Positions 41,771 to 50,563 of a stretch of 64,000 bases of DNA are shown piece by piece. A program made the translations under genes and the position numbers. The notes under the pieces were generated by a model. The model was not told the DNA's origin. It searched no databases and saw nothing but the letters and a program-made list of their open reading frames with translations. Each line of letters opens with the position of its first letter. The stretch's first letter is position 1. Source of the DNA: Alistipes sp. (GTDB lineage Bacteria; Bacteroidota; Bacteroidia; Bacteroidales; Rikenellaceae); assembly GCA_020026335.1 (NCBI GenBank), contig JAHHQO010000005.1:1-64000 (forward strand), read 5' to 3'.

Positions 41771-43126
41771 ATGAATTTTACAGCGAATAACTTACGCCCG
41801 CTGAAGGGTATGGGCCGCAAGCTCTTTGTGGAGACCTACGGCTGTCAGATGAATGTCGGAGATACAGAGATTGTGGTCTCCGTGATGCAGAAAGAGGGAT
41901 ATTTTTACACAGAAAACATTGAAGAGGCAGATGTCATACTGATTAACACCTGCTCGATTCGCGATAATGCCGAACAGAGAATATGGGGTCGTCTGGGCGA
42001 CATTAAACATTACCGCATACAAAAACCCACATTGGTGGTGGGTATCATCGGCTGTATGGCCGAGCGTCTGAAGGAGGAGTTGCTGAAAGGTCCTCTGGCG
42101 GTGGACATTGTGGCAGGACCCGACTCCTACCGCTCGCTGCCCGAGCTGATTCACCGTGCAGAACAGAAACAGAAGGGTGTCAATGTGGAGCTGTCGCTCA
42201 CCGAGACCTACTCGGAGATTGAGCCCGTGAGAATCGACCACAACGGCGTCAGCGCGTTTGTATCCATCATGCGCGGATGCAACAACTTCTGCTCCTACTG
42301 CGTGGTGCCCTACACCCGTGGCCGCGAGCGCAGCCGCAATGCCGAGACCATCGTCGAGGAGGCACGTTCGCTCTTCGAGAACGGCTACCGCGAGGTGACC
42401 CTGCTGGGTCAGAATGTCAACTCCTACAAGTGTGGCGAGGTGACCTTCCCCGAGTTGATGCGCCGTGTAGCGTCCATCTCACCGCTCCTGCGCGTGCGTT
42501 TTGCCACCTCCCACCCCAAGGATATGAGTGACGATTTGTTGAAGGTCATGGCTTCGATGCCCAACATCTGCCACGCCATTCACCTGCCCGCACAGTCGGG
42601 CTCTACGGCCATGCTCGAACGCATGAACCGCCGTTACACCCGTGAGTGGTATCTCGACCGTATCGCCGCCATCCGCCGTATCATACCCGACTGCTCGATT
42701 ACCACCGACCTCATCGCAGGATTCTCCGGCGAGACGGAGGAGGAGCACCTCGAGACCCTCTCGCTGATGCGCGAGGTGAAGTACGACTACGCCTTCATGT
42801 TCAAATATTCGGAGCGTCCCGGCACCTTCGCCCAGCGCAACCTCCCCGACAATGTGCCCGACGAGATGAAGACCCGCCGTCTGCAGGAGATTATCGCCCT
42901 GCAAAACGAGTTGGGATTGCAGAGCAACGAGCAGGACGTGGGCAAGGAGTTCGAGATTTTGGTCGAGGGCGAATCGCGCCGCGACAAGAACCAGCTCTCG
43001 GGTCGCACATCGCAGAACAAGGTGGTCGTCATCGACAAGGGCAACCACAAGAAGGGCGACTATGTGAAGGTCAGAATCACAGGCTGCACACAGGCCACTC
43101 TCTTCGGTGAGGAAATCGCCGAGTAA
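41771..43126 (+). CDS. miaB: tRNA-2-methylthio-N6-dimethylallyladenosine synthase MiaB
   Basis: 451 residues. The N-terminal UPF0004 cluster cysteines are in YGCQMN (C25), INTCSIRDNA (C61) and GCMAE (~C95). The radical-SAM motif is RGCNNFCSYCVVPYTRGRERSR. A TRAM domain ends it (GRTSQNKVVV...VKVRITGCTQATLFGE). It methylthiolates i6A37 in tRNAs reading U-starting codons. It is second in the operon with the YitT-like gene. Confidence 0.97.
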   Translation: MNFTANNLRPLKGMGRKLFVETYGCQMNVGDTEIVVSVMQKEGYFYTENIEEADVILINTCSIRDNAEQRIWGRLGDIKHYRIQKPTLVVGIIGCMAERLKEELLKGPLAVDIVAGPDSYRSLPELIHRAEQKQKGVNVELSLTETYSEIEPVRIDHNGVSAFVSIMRGCNNFCSYCVVPYTRGRERSRNAETIVEEARSLFENGYREVTLLGQNVNSYKCGEVTFPELMRRVASISPLLRVRFATSHPKDMSDDLLKVMASMPNICHAIHLPAQSGSTAMLERMNRRYTREWYLDRIAAIRRIIPDCSITTDLIAGFSGETEEEHLETLSLMREVKYDYAFMFKYSERPGTFAQRNLPDNVPDEMKTRRLQEIIALQNELGLQSNEQDVGKEFEILVEGESRRDKNQLSGRTSQNKVVVIDKGNHKKGDYVKVRITGCTQATLFGEEIAE

Positions 43127-43150
43127 GCCCCATAAGACGATAAGTTATTG

Positions 43151-43197
43151 TTTCGACATGTGCAGCACCGTTACATGAGGTTCTGTGCATGTCGAAA
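43151..43197 (+). promoter_or_regulatory. hairpin between miaB and the helicase gene
   Basis: TTTCGACATG (43151-43160) pairs with CATGTCGAAA (43188-43197) around 27 nt. A and T follow but there is no clean T-run. It may be a weak terminator of miaB or a leader structure 28 bp upstream of the helicase ATG. Confidence 0.5.
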
Positions 43198-43224
43198 ATA
43201 TTTTATGAGTTAGGAATACAGATT

Positions 43225-44778
43225 ATGAGATTTGACGAATTGGATTTGGAGGACGAGATTCTCGACGGACTCTACGATATGAATTTTGACGAGATGACTC
43301 CCGTACAGGAGCACACCATACCCGTGATACTCTCCGGCGACGACCTCATCGGCTGCGCACAGACAGGCACCGGCAAGACTGCCGCCTACACCCTGCCGCT
43401 GCTCAACCGTCTTTTGATTGAGGGCAACGAGGAGAATGTCATCAAGGCGGTCATCATCGTTCCCACACGTGAGCTGGCCATGCAAATCGACCAGCAGTTC
43501 CAGGGCTTCTCCTACTACCTGCCCGTATCGACCACGGTGGTCTACGGCGGTGGAGACGGCAAGGGCTGGGACATTCAGAAAAGAGGTATGCTGATGGGTT
43601 CCGATGTGGTGATTGCCACCCCCGGACGTATGATTGCCCACCTGCAAAACAGCGGCATCGACCTCTCGCACGTGGAGTGTCTGATTCTCGATGAGGCCGA
43701 CCGTATGCTCGACATGGGTTTCCACGACGACATCATGAAGATTGTCTCCTACATGCCCAAGGAGCGTCAGACCCTCCTCTTCTCGGCAACCCTGCCTCCC
43801 AAAATCCGCGAGCTGGCAAAGACCATTCTCCACTCGCCCAAGGAGGTGAGCATCGCCATCTCGAAGCCCAACGAATCCATCGACCAGTCGGCATACGTGT
43901 GCTACGAGTCGCAGAAGATTGGCATCGTACAGCAGTTGTTTGCCCAGCCACGCGACTACAAGACCATCATCTTCTCCTCATCGAAACTCAAGGTCAAGGA
44001 GCTGGCACACACCCTCAAACGCATGAAGCTCGATGTGGCTGCCATGCACTCCGACCTCGAACAGAGCAAGCGCGAGGAGGTGATGCTCGACTTCAAGAAC
44101 GGCAAGGTGTCGATTTTGGTTGCCACCGACATTGTGGCACGCGGTATCGACATCGAGGACATCGGTTTGGTCATCAACTACGATGTACCCCACGACCCTG
44201 AGGATTACATCCACCGCATCGGCCGTACAGGTAGAGCCGACGCTTCGGGTTGCGCCATCACCTTTGTCAGCGAGGAGGAGCAGGGCAAGTTCCACCAGAT
44301 AGAGAAGTTCATCGAGAAGGAGGTACGCAAAGAGCCCCTGCCTGCCGAGGTGGGCGAAGGACCGCATTATGCTCCCGATGAGAACCGCGGACGCGGCAAG
44401 GGTCGCGGTAAAGGACGCGGACGCAACAACGGTGGCAAGGACGCACCCAGAGGTGAGAAGAAAGGCGAAAAGAAGGGCGGAGCACCGGCCTCGGAGAAGG
44501 AGGGCGGGAAGAGCACATCGGACAAGCAGCGCAGCCGCCGTCACAACAGAAGACGTGGCAATGGAATGGCACAGCCCGCAGGTGAGGGTAACACCACCTC
44601 AACACCCGCCGAAGCCCTCTCGCAGGAGGAGCATGGCACGGGACGCGGTGAGGGTAACCGTGGCACGAAGGACCGCGAGCGCAATCGTCGCCGCAGAAAC
44701 CACCGCCGTCGCAACAACGGCAACAACACCCCCAAAGAGGAATCCGCACCCGCGCCCCAAAGCGAGGAACAGAAATAG
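43225..44778 (+). CDS. DEAD-box ATP-dependent RNA helicase (RhlE/DeaD-like)
   Basis: 517 residues from MRFDELDLEDEILDGLYDM; the ATG at 43189 is inside a hairpin arm and gives an atypical start. The core has Q-motif, CAQTGTGKTAAY (Walker A), PTRELAMQ, LDEADRMLDMG (DEAD), FSATLPP (SAT) and HRIGRTGRA. A ~120-residue basic Gly/Arg-rich tail (RGRGKGRGKGRG...) follows, which usually binds RNA non-specifically. Likely roles are ribosome assembly or mRNA turnover. Confidence 0.95.
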   Translation: MRFDELDLEDEILDGLYDMNFDEMTPVQEHTIPVILSGDDLIGCAQTGTGKTAAYTLPLLNRLLIEGNEENVIKAVIIVPTRELAMQIDQQFQGFSYYLPVSTTVVYGGGDGKGWDIQKRGMLMGSDVVIATPGRMIAHLQNSGIDLSHVECLILDEADRMLDMGFHDDIMKIVSYMPKERQTLLFSATLPPKIRELAKTILHSPKEVSIAISKPNESIDQSAYVCYESQKIGIVQQLFAQPRDYKTIIFSSSKLKVKELAHTLKRMKLDVAAMHSDLEQSKREEVMLDFKNGKVSILVATDIVARGIDIEDIGLVINYDVPHDPEDYIHRIGRTGRADASGCAITFVSEEEQGKFHQIEKFIEKEVRKEPLPAEVGEGPHYAPDENRGRGKGRGKGRGRNNGGKDAPRGEKKGEKKGGAPASEKEGGKSTSDKQRSRRHNRRRGNGMAQPAGEGNTTSTPAEALSQEEHGTGRGEGNRGTKDRERNRRRRNHRRRNNGNNTPKEESAPAPQSEEQK

Positions 44779-44796
44779 AACTAAAGCAACAAGCGT

Positions 44797-45633
44797 ATGG
44801 ATTTGATGTTTAGCACACCGCTCGACGGCAATCTCGTCCTGTGCGACTCGATGTTCGACAACGAGGAGTACACGAAGTATTCGGAGATGTACAAATTCAT
44901 CTGGCTCAAGAGCGGCTCACTCCACATAGAGGTGGACCACATCCCCACCGAGGTGACGGCAGGCGAGATTATCTGTCTCACGCCGCTCCACCGTATCGAC
45001 CGAGCCGAAGCTGAGGGCGAATATGTGTCGCTGGCGTTCAACAGCAACTTCTACTGCATCTTCAGCCACACCAACGAGGTATCGTGCAACGGACTGCTCT
45101 TCAACGGCTCGTCGGACATCATGCGTCTGCGTCCCGACAGCGAGCAGAGCGAAGGGTTGGAGAAGGTGCTGGGCGACATCCGTCACGACTATCAGATTGA
45201 CGACTCCCTGCGCGAGGAGATGTTGCGCATGCACCTCAAGCACTTCATCATTCTCGCCACACGCATTGCACGCGACCGCTTCACCCAGGCATCGGGCAAG
45301 GAGAAGGCCTTTGACATCGTCCGTCAATTCCACCAGCTCGTGGACCGCAACTTCCGCGAGAAGAAGCAGGTGCAGGACTATGCCGAAATGTTGCACCGCT
45401 CGCCCAAGACGCTCTCCAATCTCTTTTCGGCGTGTGGCTGTCCGTCACCCTTGAGTGTTATTCGTGAGCGTGTGAATGCCGAGGCACGCCGTCTGTTGCT
45501 CTACACCAACAAATCCTCCAAGGAGATTGCCTTTCTGTTGGGATTTGACGACACGGCCGTCTTCAGCCGTTTCTTCTCCCAGATGAACGGCATCAGTGCC
45601 ACCGAGTACCGCAACCGCGAGCACAACCGTTAG
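44797..45633 (+). CDS. AraC-family transcriptional regulator
   Basis: 278 residues. An N-terminal cupin-like sensor (~20-100, KFIWLKSGSLHIEVDHIPTE) is followed by a C-terminal AraC domain (~180-275) with VQDYAEMLHRSPKTLSNLF and SKEIAFLLGFDDTAVFSRFF. An alternative ATG is three codons in. It is 18 bp after the helicase stop, probably read through from it. Its target is unknown. Confidence 0.9.
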   Translation: MDLMFSTPLDGNLVLCDSMFDNEEYTKYSEMYKFIWLKSGSLHIEVDHIPTEVTAGEIICLTPLHRIDRAEAEGEYVSLAFNSNFYCIFSHTNEVSCNGLLFNGSSDIMRLRPDSEQSEGLEKVLGDIRHDYQIDDSLREEMLRMHLKHFIILATRIARDRFTQASGKEKAFDIVRQFHQLVDRNFREKKQVQDYAEMLHRSPKTLSNLFSACGCPSPLSVIRERVNAEARRLLLYTNKSSKEIAFLLGFDDTAVFSRFFSQMNGISATEYRNREHNR

Positions 45634-45655
45634 GCAACAACTCCCACACAAAGCA

Positions 45656-45685
45656 AAAAGGCGACCCGTAAAAAGGTCGCCTTTT
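45656..45685 (+). terminator. terminator of the helicase/AraC unit
   Basis: A perfect 11-bp stem AAAAGGCGACC/GGTCGCCTTTT, 22 bp past the stop. Confidence 0.85.
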
Positions 45686-45710
45686 ATGATAGGTATAGTT
45701 CACCCACCGA

Positions 45711-45755
45711 CACCAAAAAAAGCCGCAATCCCGAGGATTACGGCTTTTTTTGGTG
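45711..45755 (-). terminator. guaBA terminator
   Basis: A long hairpin: CACCAAAAAAAGCCG, one mismatch, AATCC, loop, then the mirror image. It holds T7 within the right arm on either strand. Confidence 0.85.
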
Positions 45756-45766
45756 TGAGAGCTACC

Positions 45767-47293
45767 CTACTCCCACTCGATAGTTGCGGGTGGTTTCGAG
45801 GAGATGTCATACACTACGCGGTTTACGCCGCGCACCTTATTGATAATCTCGTTCGATACGTTCATCAGGAACTCATAGGGAAGGTGTACCCAGTCGGCGG
45901 TCATACCGTCAGTCGAGGTCACCGCGCGAAGTGCCACACAGCTCTCATAGGTTCTCTCGTCACCCATGACACCGACACTCTTCACGGGCAACAGAATAGC
46001 ACCTGCCTGCCATACCTTATCGTAGAGTCCTGCCTCACGCAGGGAGTCAATATAAATCTTATCTACATTCTGGAGAATCTCCACCTTCTCGGGAGTGATG
46101 TCACCCAAAATACGGATGGCCAAACCCGGACCGGGGAAGGGATGACGGCCGATGAGGTTCTCCGAGATACCCATCGAACGACCCACGCGGCGCACCTCGT
46201 CCTTGAACAGGAGTCGCAGAGGCTCCACAATCTTGAGGTTCATCTCCTTGGGAAGACCGCCCACGTTGTGGTGCGACTTGATGGTCACCGAAGGACCGTT
46301 CACCGAGCTGGACTCGATAACATCGGGATAGATGGTACCCTGTGCCAACCACTTCACGTCCTTGATCTGCTGTGCCTCCTCGTTGAAGACCTCCACGAAG
46401 TCGCGACCGATAATCTTACGCTTCTTCTCGGGGTCGGTCACGCCGGCCAAATCGCCCAGGAACTTGTCGCCGGCCTTCACGCCCTTGACATTGAGTCCCA
46501 TGTTCTTGTACGACTCCAGCACCTCGTCAAATTCGTTCTTGCGCAGAAGACCCGAATCCACGAAGATACAGTAGAGGTTGTGGCCGATAGCCTTGTGCAA
46601 CAGCACGGCAGCCACCGATGAATCCACACCGCCCGAAAGACCGAGAACAACCTTGTCGTCACCCAGCTTCTTGCGCAACCCCTCAACGGTAGCCTCCACG
46701 AAGCTCTCCGAAGTCCAGTCCTGCTTGCAACCGCAGACACCGACCACAAAGTTCTTCAGAAGCTGTGTGCCGTCAGTCGAGTGGTACACCTCGGGGTGGA
46801 ACTGAATACCCCAGGTCTGCTCGCCCTCGATGTGGAAAGCTGCGACCTTGACATCCTCCGTACCGGCAATCAGACGGTAGGTAGAGGGCACCGATGTGAT
46901 GGTGTCACCGTGTGACATCCACACCTGTGTAGTCGAGGGGAGGTTCTGCATCAGAGCGTCCTCCTTGTCACCCACGGTCAGCATGGCACGGCCGTACTCA
47001 CGGCTGGCAGCAGGCTGCACCTCGCCACCAAAGGCCGAAGCCAAATACTGCGCACCATAGCAGATGCCCAGCAGCGGCAACTTACCCTTGAAGGCCGACA
47101 AATCGGGTTTGGGAGCGTTCTCGTCGCGCACCGAGAAGGGGCTGCCCGACAAGATGACACCCTTGACCGACTCGTCCATCTGGGGAGCCTTGTTGAAGGG
47201 GTGAATCTCGCAATAGACATTCAACTCGCGCACACGACGGGCAATGAGCTGGGTGTACTGCGAACCGAAATCGAGAATTATGATTTTTTCCAT
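45767..47293 (-). CDS. guaA: GMP synthase (glutamine-hydrolysing)
   Basis: 508 residues. The class I glutaminase domain has the nucleophile in LGICYGAQYLA and the His/Glu in FHPEVYHS. The ATP-pyrophosphatase domain has GLSGGVDSSVAAVLL. The C-terminal dimerisation domain ends in KPPATIEWE. It converts XMP to GMP. It follows guaB by 47 bp in the same direction, the usual guaBA operon. Confidence 0.98.
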   Translation of the reverse strand: MEKIIILDFGSQYTQLIARRVRELNVYCEIHPFNKAPQMDESVKGVILSGSPFSVRDENAPKPDLSAFKGKLPLLGICYGAQYLASAFGGEVQPAASREYGRAMLTVGDKEDALMQNLPSTTQVWMSHGDTITSVPSTYRLIAGTEDVKVAAFHIEGEQTWGIQFHPEVYHSTDGTQLLKNFVVGVCGCKQDWTSESFVEATVEGLRKKLGDDKVVLGLSGGVDSSVAAVLLHKAIGHNLYCIFVDSGLLRKNEFDEVLESYKNMGLNVKGVKAGDKFLGDLAGVTDPEKKRKIIGRDFVEVFNEEAQQIKDVKWLAQGTIYPDVIESSSVNGPSVTIKSHHNVGGLPKEMNLKIVEPLRLLFKDEVRRVGRSMGISENLIGRHPFPGPGLAIRILGDITPEKVEILQNVDKIYIDSLREAGLYDKVWQAGAILLPVKSVGVMGDERTYESCVALRAVTSTDGMTADWVHLPYEFLMNVSNEIINKVRGVNRVVYDISSKPPATIEWE

Positions 47294-47340
47294 TATAATA
47301 GCTGTTTTTTTCTGTTTGAAAAAGCAGTTACCTGACTAAA

Positions 47341-48822
47341 TTATTGGTTACCGCGTGAGTAGTTCAGAGGCTCACGGGTGATTGATACATCGTGGGGGTG
47401 GTTCTCCACAACACCGTTGGCGGTGATACGGATGAACTTGGCGGTCTGGAGTGTGGGAATGTCGGCAGCACCGCAGTAACCCATACCCGAACGGATACCA
47501 CCGATGAGCTGGAAGACGGTCTCCGAAAGCATACCCTTGAAAGGAACACGCGCTACGACACCCTCGGGAACGAGCTTGTTGATGTTACCCTCGTTGCCCT
47601 TCTGGAAGTAACGGTCGGCAGAACCTGCCTTCATGGCATCGATAGAACCCATACCGCGGTATGACTTGAACTTACGTCCGTTGTAGATGATGGTCTCACC
47701 GGGAGCCTCCTCTGTTCCTGCGAACAAAGAACCTACCATGACGCAGTCACCACCGGCAGCCAGAGCCTTCACGATGTCACCCGAGTAACGCAGACCACCG
47801 TCGGCGATAACGGGAACACCCGAACCCTTGGCAGCAGAAGCGGCAGCATAGATGGCCGACAACTGGGGAACACCCACACCGGCAATGATACGGGTGGTAC
47901 AGATAGAACCGGGACCGATACCTACCTTGATACCGTCGGCGCCGTTCTCGATGAGGAACTTGGCAGCCTCGGCAGTGGCGATGTTACCCACAACGACATC
48001 GAGGTGGGGATATTTGGCCTTGATTTCCTTCAGCTTATTGACGATATTACGCGAATGACCGTGTGCCGAGTCCAAAACGATGGCATCGACATCCTCAGCC
48101 ACCAGCGCATCGACACGCTCCATGGCATCGGCAGTGATACCCACACCGGCAGCCACTCTCAAACGACCCTTGGCATCCTTACAAGCCATGGGGTGGTCCT
48201 GCACCTTGGTGATGTCCTTATAGGTAATCAGACCCACGAGGTGGTTCTCGCTGTCTACGACGGGCAACTTCTCAATCTTATTGTCGAGGAGCACCTCCGA
48301 AGCGTGCGACAACTCGGGATTGTGGGTGGTGATAAGACGGTCACCGGGAGTCATCACATCGTTGATACGCTTCGACATATCTCTCTGGAAACGAAGGTCG
48401 CGGTTGGTCACGATACCGACCAACTTGCGATTCTCGTCCACAACGGGGATACCGCCGATTTTGTTCTCCTTCATCAGTTCGAGCGCATCACCGACCGTAT
48501 TTTCGCGACGAATGGTGATGGGGTCGTAGATCATACCGTTCTCGGCACGCTTCACCTTGCGAACATGAGCGGCCTGTTCGGCAATCGACATATTTTTGTG
48601 GATTACACCGATTCCACCCTCTCTGGCCAGAGCAATGGCCATGGGTGACTCGGTCACAGTGTCCATGGCAGCGGACACAATGGGGATGTTAAGACGAATA
48701 TTACGCGAGAAACGGGTCTCGATGGAAACCTCTCGCGGCAACACTTCCGAATAGGCGGGAACCAAAAGGACGTCATCAAATGTCAGTCCTTCGGGTTGAA
48801 CCCTCTCATTGATAAAAGACAT
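47341..48822 (-). CDS. guaB: IMP dehydrogenase
   Basis: 493 residues. A TIM barrel with the catalytic loop GIGPGSICTTRI contains an inserted pair of CBS domains (~95-215). A flap (MGSIDAMKAGS...YFQ) and C-terminal loop complete it. It oxidises IMP to XMP, the rate-limiting step to GMP. It is first in the guaBA operon. Confidence 0.98.
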   Translation of the reverse strand: MSFINERVQPEGLTFDDVLLVPAYSEVLPREVSIETRFSRNIRLNIPIVSAAMDTVTESPMAIALAREGGIGVIHKNMSIAEQAAHVRKVKRAENGMIYDPITIRRENTVGDALELMKENKIGGIPVVDENRKLVGIVTNRDLRFQRDMSKRINDVMTPGDRLITTHNPELSHASEVLLDNKIEKLPVVDSENHLVGLITYKDITKVQDHPMACKDAKGRLRVAAGVGITADAMERVDALVAEDVDAIVLDSAHGHSRNIVNKLKEIKAKYPHLDVVVGNIATAEAAKFLIENGADGIKVGIGPGSICTTRIIAGVGVPQLSAIYAAASAAKGSGVPVIADGGLRYSGDIVKALAAGGDCVMVGSLFAGTEEAPGETIIYNGRKFKSYRGMGSIDAMKAGSADRYFQKGNEGNINKLVPEGVVARVPFKGMLSETVFQLIGGIRSGMGYCGAADIPTLQTAKFIRITANGVVENHPHDVSITREPLNYSRGNQ

Positions 48823-48846
48823 AATGAATTAGAATTTTGTTGCTCG

Positions 48847-48854
48847 CAAATTTA
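48847..48854 (-). promoter_or_regulatory. -7 element of guaBA
   Basis: TAAATTTG on the minus strand, ~24 bp before the guaB ATG. A weak TTTC lies about 19 bp upstream. Confidence 0.6.
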
Positions 48855-49094
48855 ATCATTTTTATCTGATTTGGAAATGGTTGTTAATAAATAATGATAA
48901 ATATTTTCTTCTTTGTCCAAAAAGAGAATATATCACCTATATATATTTGTAAAAAAGGTAACTCCGACTTTCGGGAACGGGGCTACGACCTTCGTTCCCC
49001 CCCCACTATCTTCGGCGGACAACACCCACCGTTTTCCTTTGGTCACCGACTGCCACCGCATCACTGCCCCCCCTTTTCCACGGTGCAAAAAAAA

Positions 49095-49118
49095 TCCCGG
49101 AATCCGAAGATTCCGGGA
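49095..49118 (-). terminator. terminator of the TPR gene
   Basis: TCCCGGAATC/GATTCCGGGA with a TTCG loop on the minus strand, followed by T8. Confidence 0.9.
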
Positions 49119-49140
49119 GCTAAACTATATCTCAAGACGA

Positions 49141-50484
49141 TTAGTTGCCTTTAGCCTGCTGGAAGAGGGCGTTGTACTTGTTGTACTTGTCCATCATACC
49201 CTCCTCGTCACGAAGGCTGAAGCAAATCTGCTTCAACATCTCCAAAGCGTCAACGCTATCGGGCTTCAACTCGTATGCCTTCTCAAACCAGGGAATAGAC
49301 TCCATGTAAACGGCATTGACTACCTTACGGTCAACATCGTATGCCTCCTGGCTCGAATAGGGCTTCTCGTTGATTTCCTTCAACATCTCCTCTGCCTTTA
49401 CAGCATAGAACACGCCGAGGAAATAGTTACCCTCAAACAATTCGGGGTTCAGTTCAACCACCTTCTTGAACGAGTTGATGCTCTCGTCGTAGTTCTTCAG
49501 AGCGTAGAAGATACGACCGCGACCAAACCACAAGTCGATGTTGGTGGGGTTGTCAGCGATAGCCTTGTCCATCAGACCGATGAGGTCGGCGGGGTCACCG
49601 ATACCCTCCTCCGAGGTGTAGAGCTGCATCAGACCGTCGAGGATACGCTCGTTCTTGGGGTACTTCTCGATACCCTTCAGGAGCGACTCCTTAGCCTTCA
49701 GGACGAATGCCTTGTCAGCCTCTTTCTGACCGTAGAGGCAGTGGAAGAGGTAGTAGTAGATGTTACCCTCCTCATCGTTGTAGTTCATATCCAGAGCCTG
49801 CTGGAGCAACTCGGCACCCTTCTGGAACGACTCGGCGTGAGTAGCACCGTCAACAGTGCGCAGGTAACCTGCATAGTAGAGCAGAATGGGGTCTGCCTGA
49901 CCGTAAGCGGGAGACGACTGAGCCTTGAAAGCCTGCTCGTAAGCCTCAGAAGCGGCGAGGAACTCACCCGAATCGAGACCTGCGTTACCTACCTGCGAGC
50001 AGAAATCGCTAATCTGCTTCAAACCGTCCTTCACCTTCGAAGCAGTCTTTGCGTCCATCTCGTAAGCGTGGTTGAACGCCTCGACAGCCTTTGCAGGCGC
50101 GTCCTCAACGATGAACTTGGTCTGCTTCCAGGTAGCGACCTTACCGTCCTTGATATAAACGGTCATATAGGGGTACTCCCATGTTTCGAAAGCCACACCG
50201 GTGGCCTCGGCAGTGCCGGTGGCTGCGGGCTCGCCCACCGAAATCTTCAACATCGCGGCGTCCAAACCTACGAAGAGGCTCTTTGTAGGCTCCGAAGCGA
50301 TTTCGTAGAAGAGCTTACCACGGTTTACCCAGGTCGAAGACTTGGCACCCTTCTTGGCATCGGCAATCTCCGAATCGCTCTTGGCCAACTTGGCCAGCAG
50401 AGCACTTTCATTTACTTTCTGCGCATTTGCAGCAGGTATTGCAACACACAATGCTGCAACAGCAGTCAAAATGGTCTTTTTCAT
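49141..50484 (-). CDS. periplasmic tetratricopeptide-repeat protein
   Basis: 447 residues. MKKTILTAVAALCVAIPAANAQ is a signal peptide. Helical repeats cover most of the length, with clear TPR pairs (~285-430, NIDLWFGRGRIFYALKNYDE and KAYELKPDSVDALEMLKQIC). No enzymatic motif is seen. It is probably a scaffold or assembly protein in the periplasm. It has its own promoter and terminator. Confidence 0.85.
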   Translation of the reverse strand: MKKTILTAVAALCVAIPAANAQKVNESALLAKLAKSDSEIADAKKGAKSSTWVNRGKLFYEIASEPTKSLFVGLDAAMLKISVGEPAATGTAEATGVAFETWEYPYMTVYIKDGKVATWKQTKFIVEDAPAKAVEAFNHAYEMDAKTASKVKDGLKQISDFCSQVGNAGLDSGEFLAASEAYEQAFKAQSSPAYGQADPILLYYAGYLRTVDGATHAESFQKGAELLQQALDMNYNDEEGNIYYYLFHCLYGQKEADKAFVLKAKESLLKGIEKYPKNERILDGLMQLYTSEEGIGDPADLIGLMDKAIADNPTNIDLWFGRGRIFYALKNYDESINSFKKVVELNPELFEGNYFLGVFYAVKAEEMLKEINEKPYSSQEAYDVDRKVVNAVYMESIPWFEKAYELKPDSVDALEMLKQICFSLRDEEGMMDKYNKYNALFQQAKGN

Positions 50485-50516
50485 AGTAGTTGTCGTTAAA
50501 AGTTTTCTTTTGGTTA

Positions 50517-50524
50517 CAAAGTTA
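50517..50524 (-). promoter_or_regulatory. -7 element of the TPR gene
   Basis: TAACTTTG on the minus strand, ~33 bp upstream of the ATG. Confidence 0.6.
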
Positions 50525-50563
50525 GCAAAATAGTCCTACTAAACACTATTTCGCCGGTGTTTT

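Noticed and set aside
48997..49004. C8 tract upstream of guaB as a phase-variation site
   Set aside because: It lies outside the guaB frame, upstream of its promoter, and in no supported reading frame.
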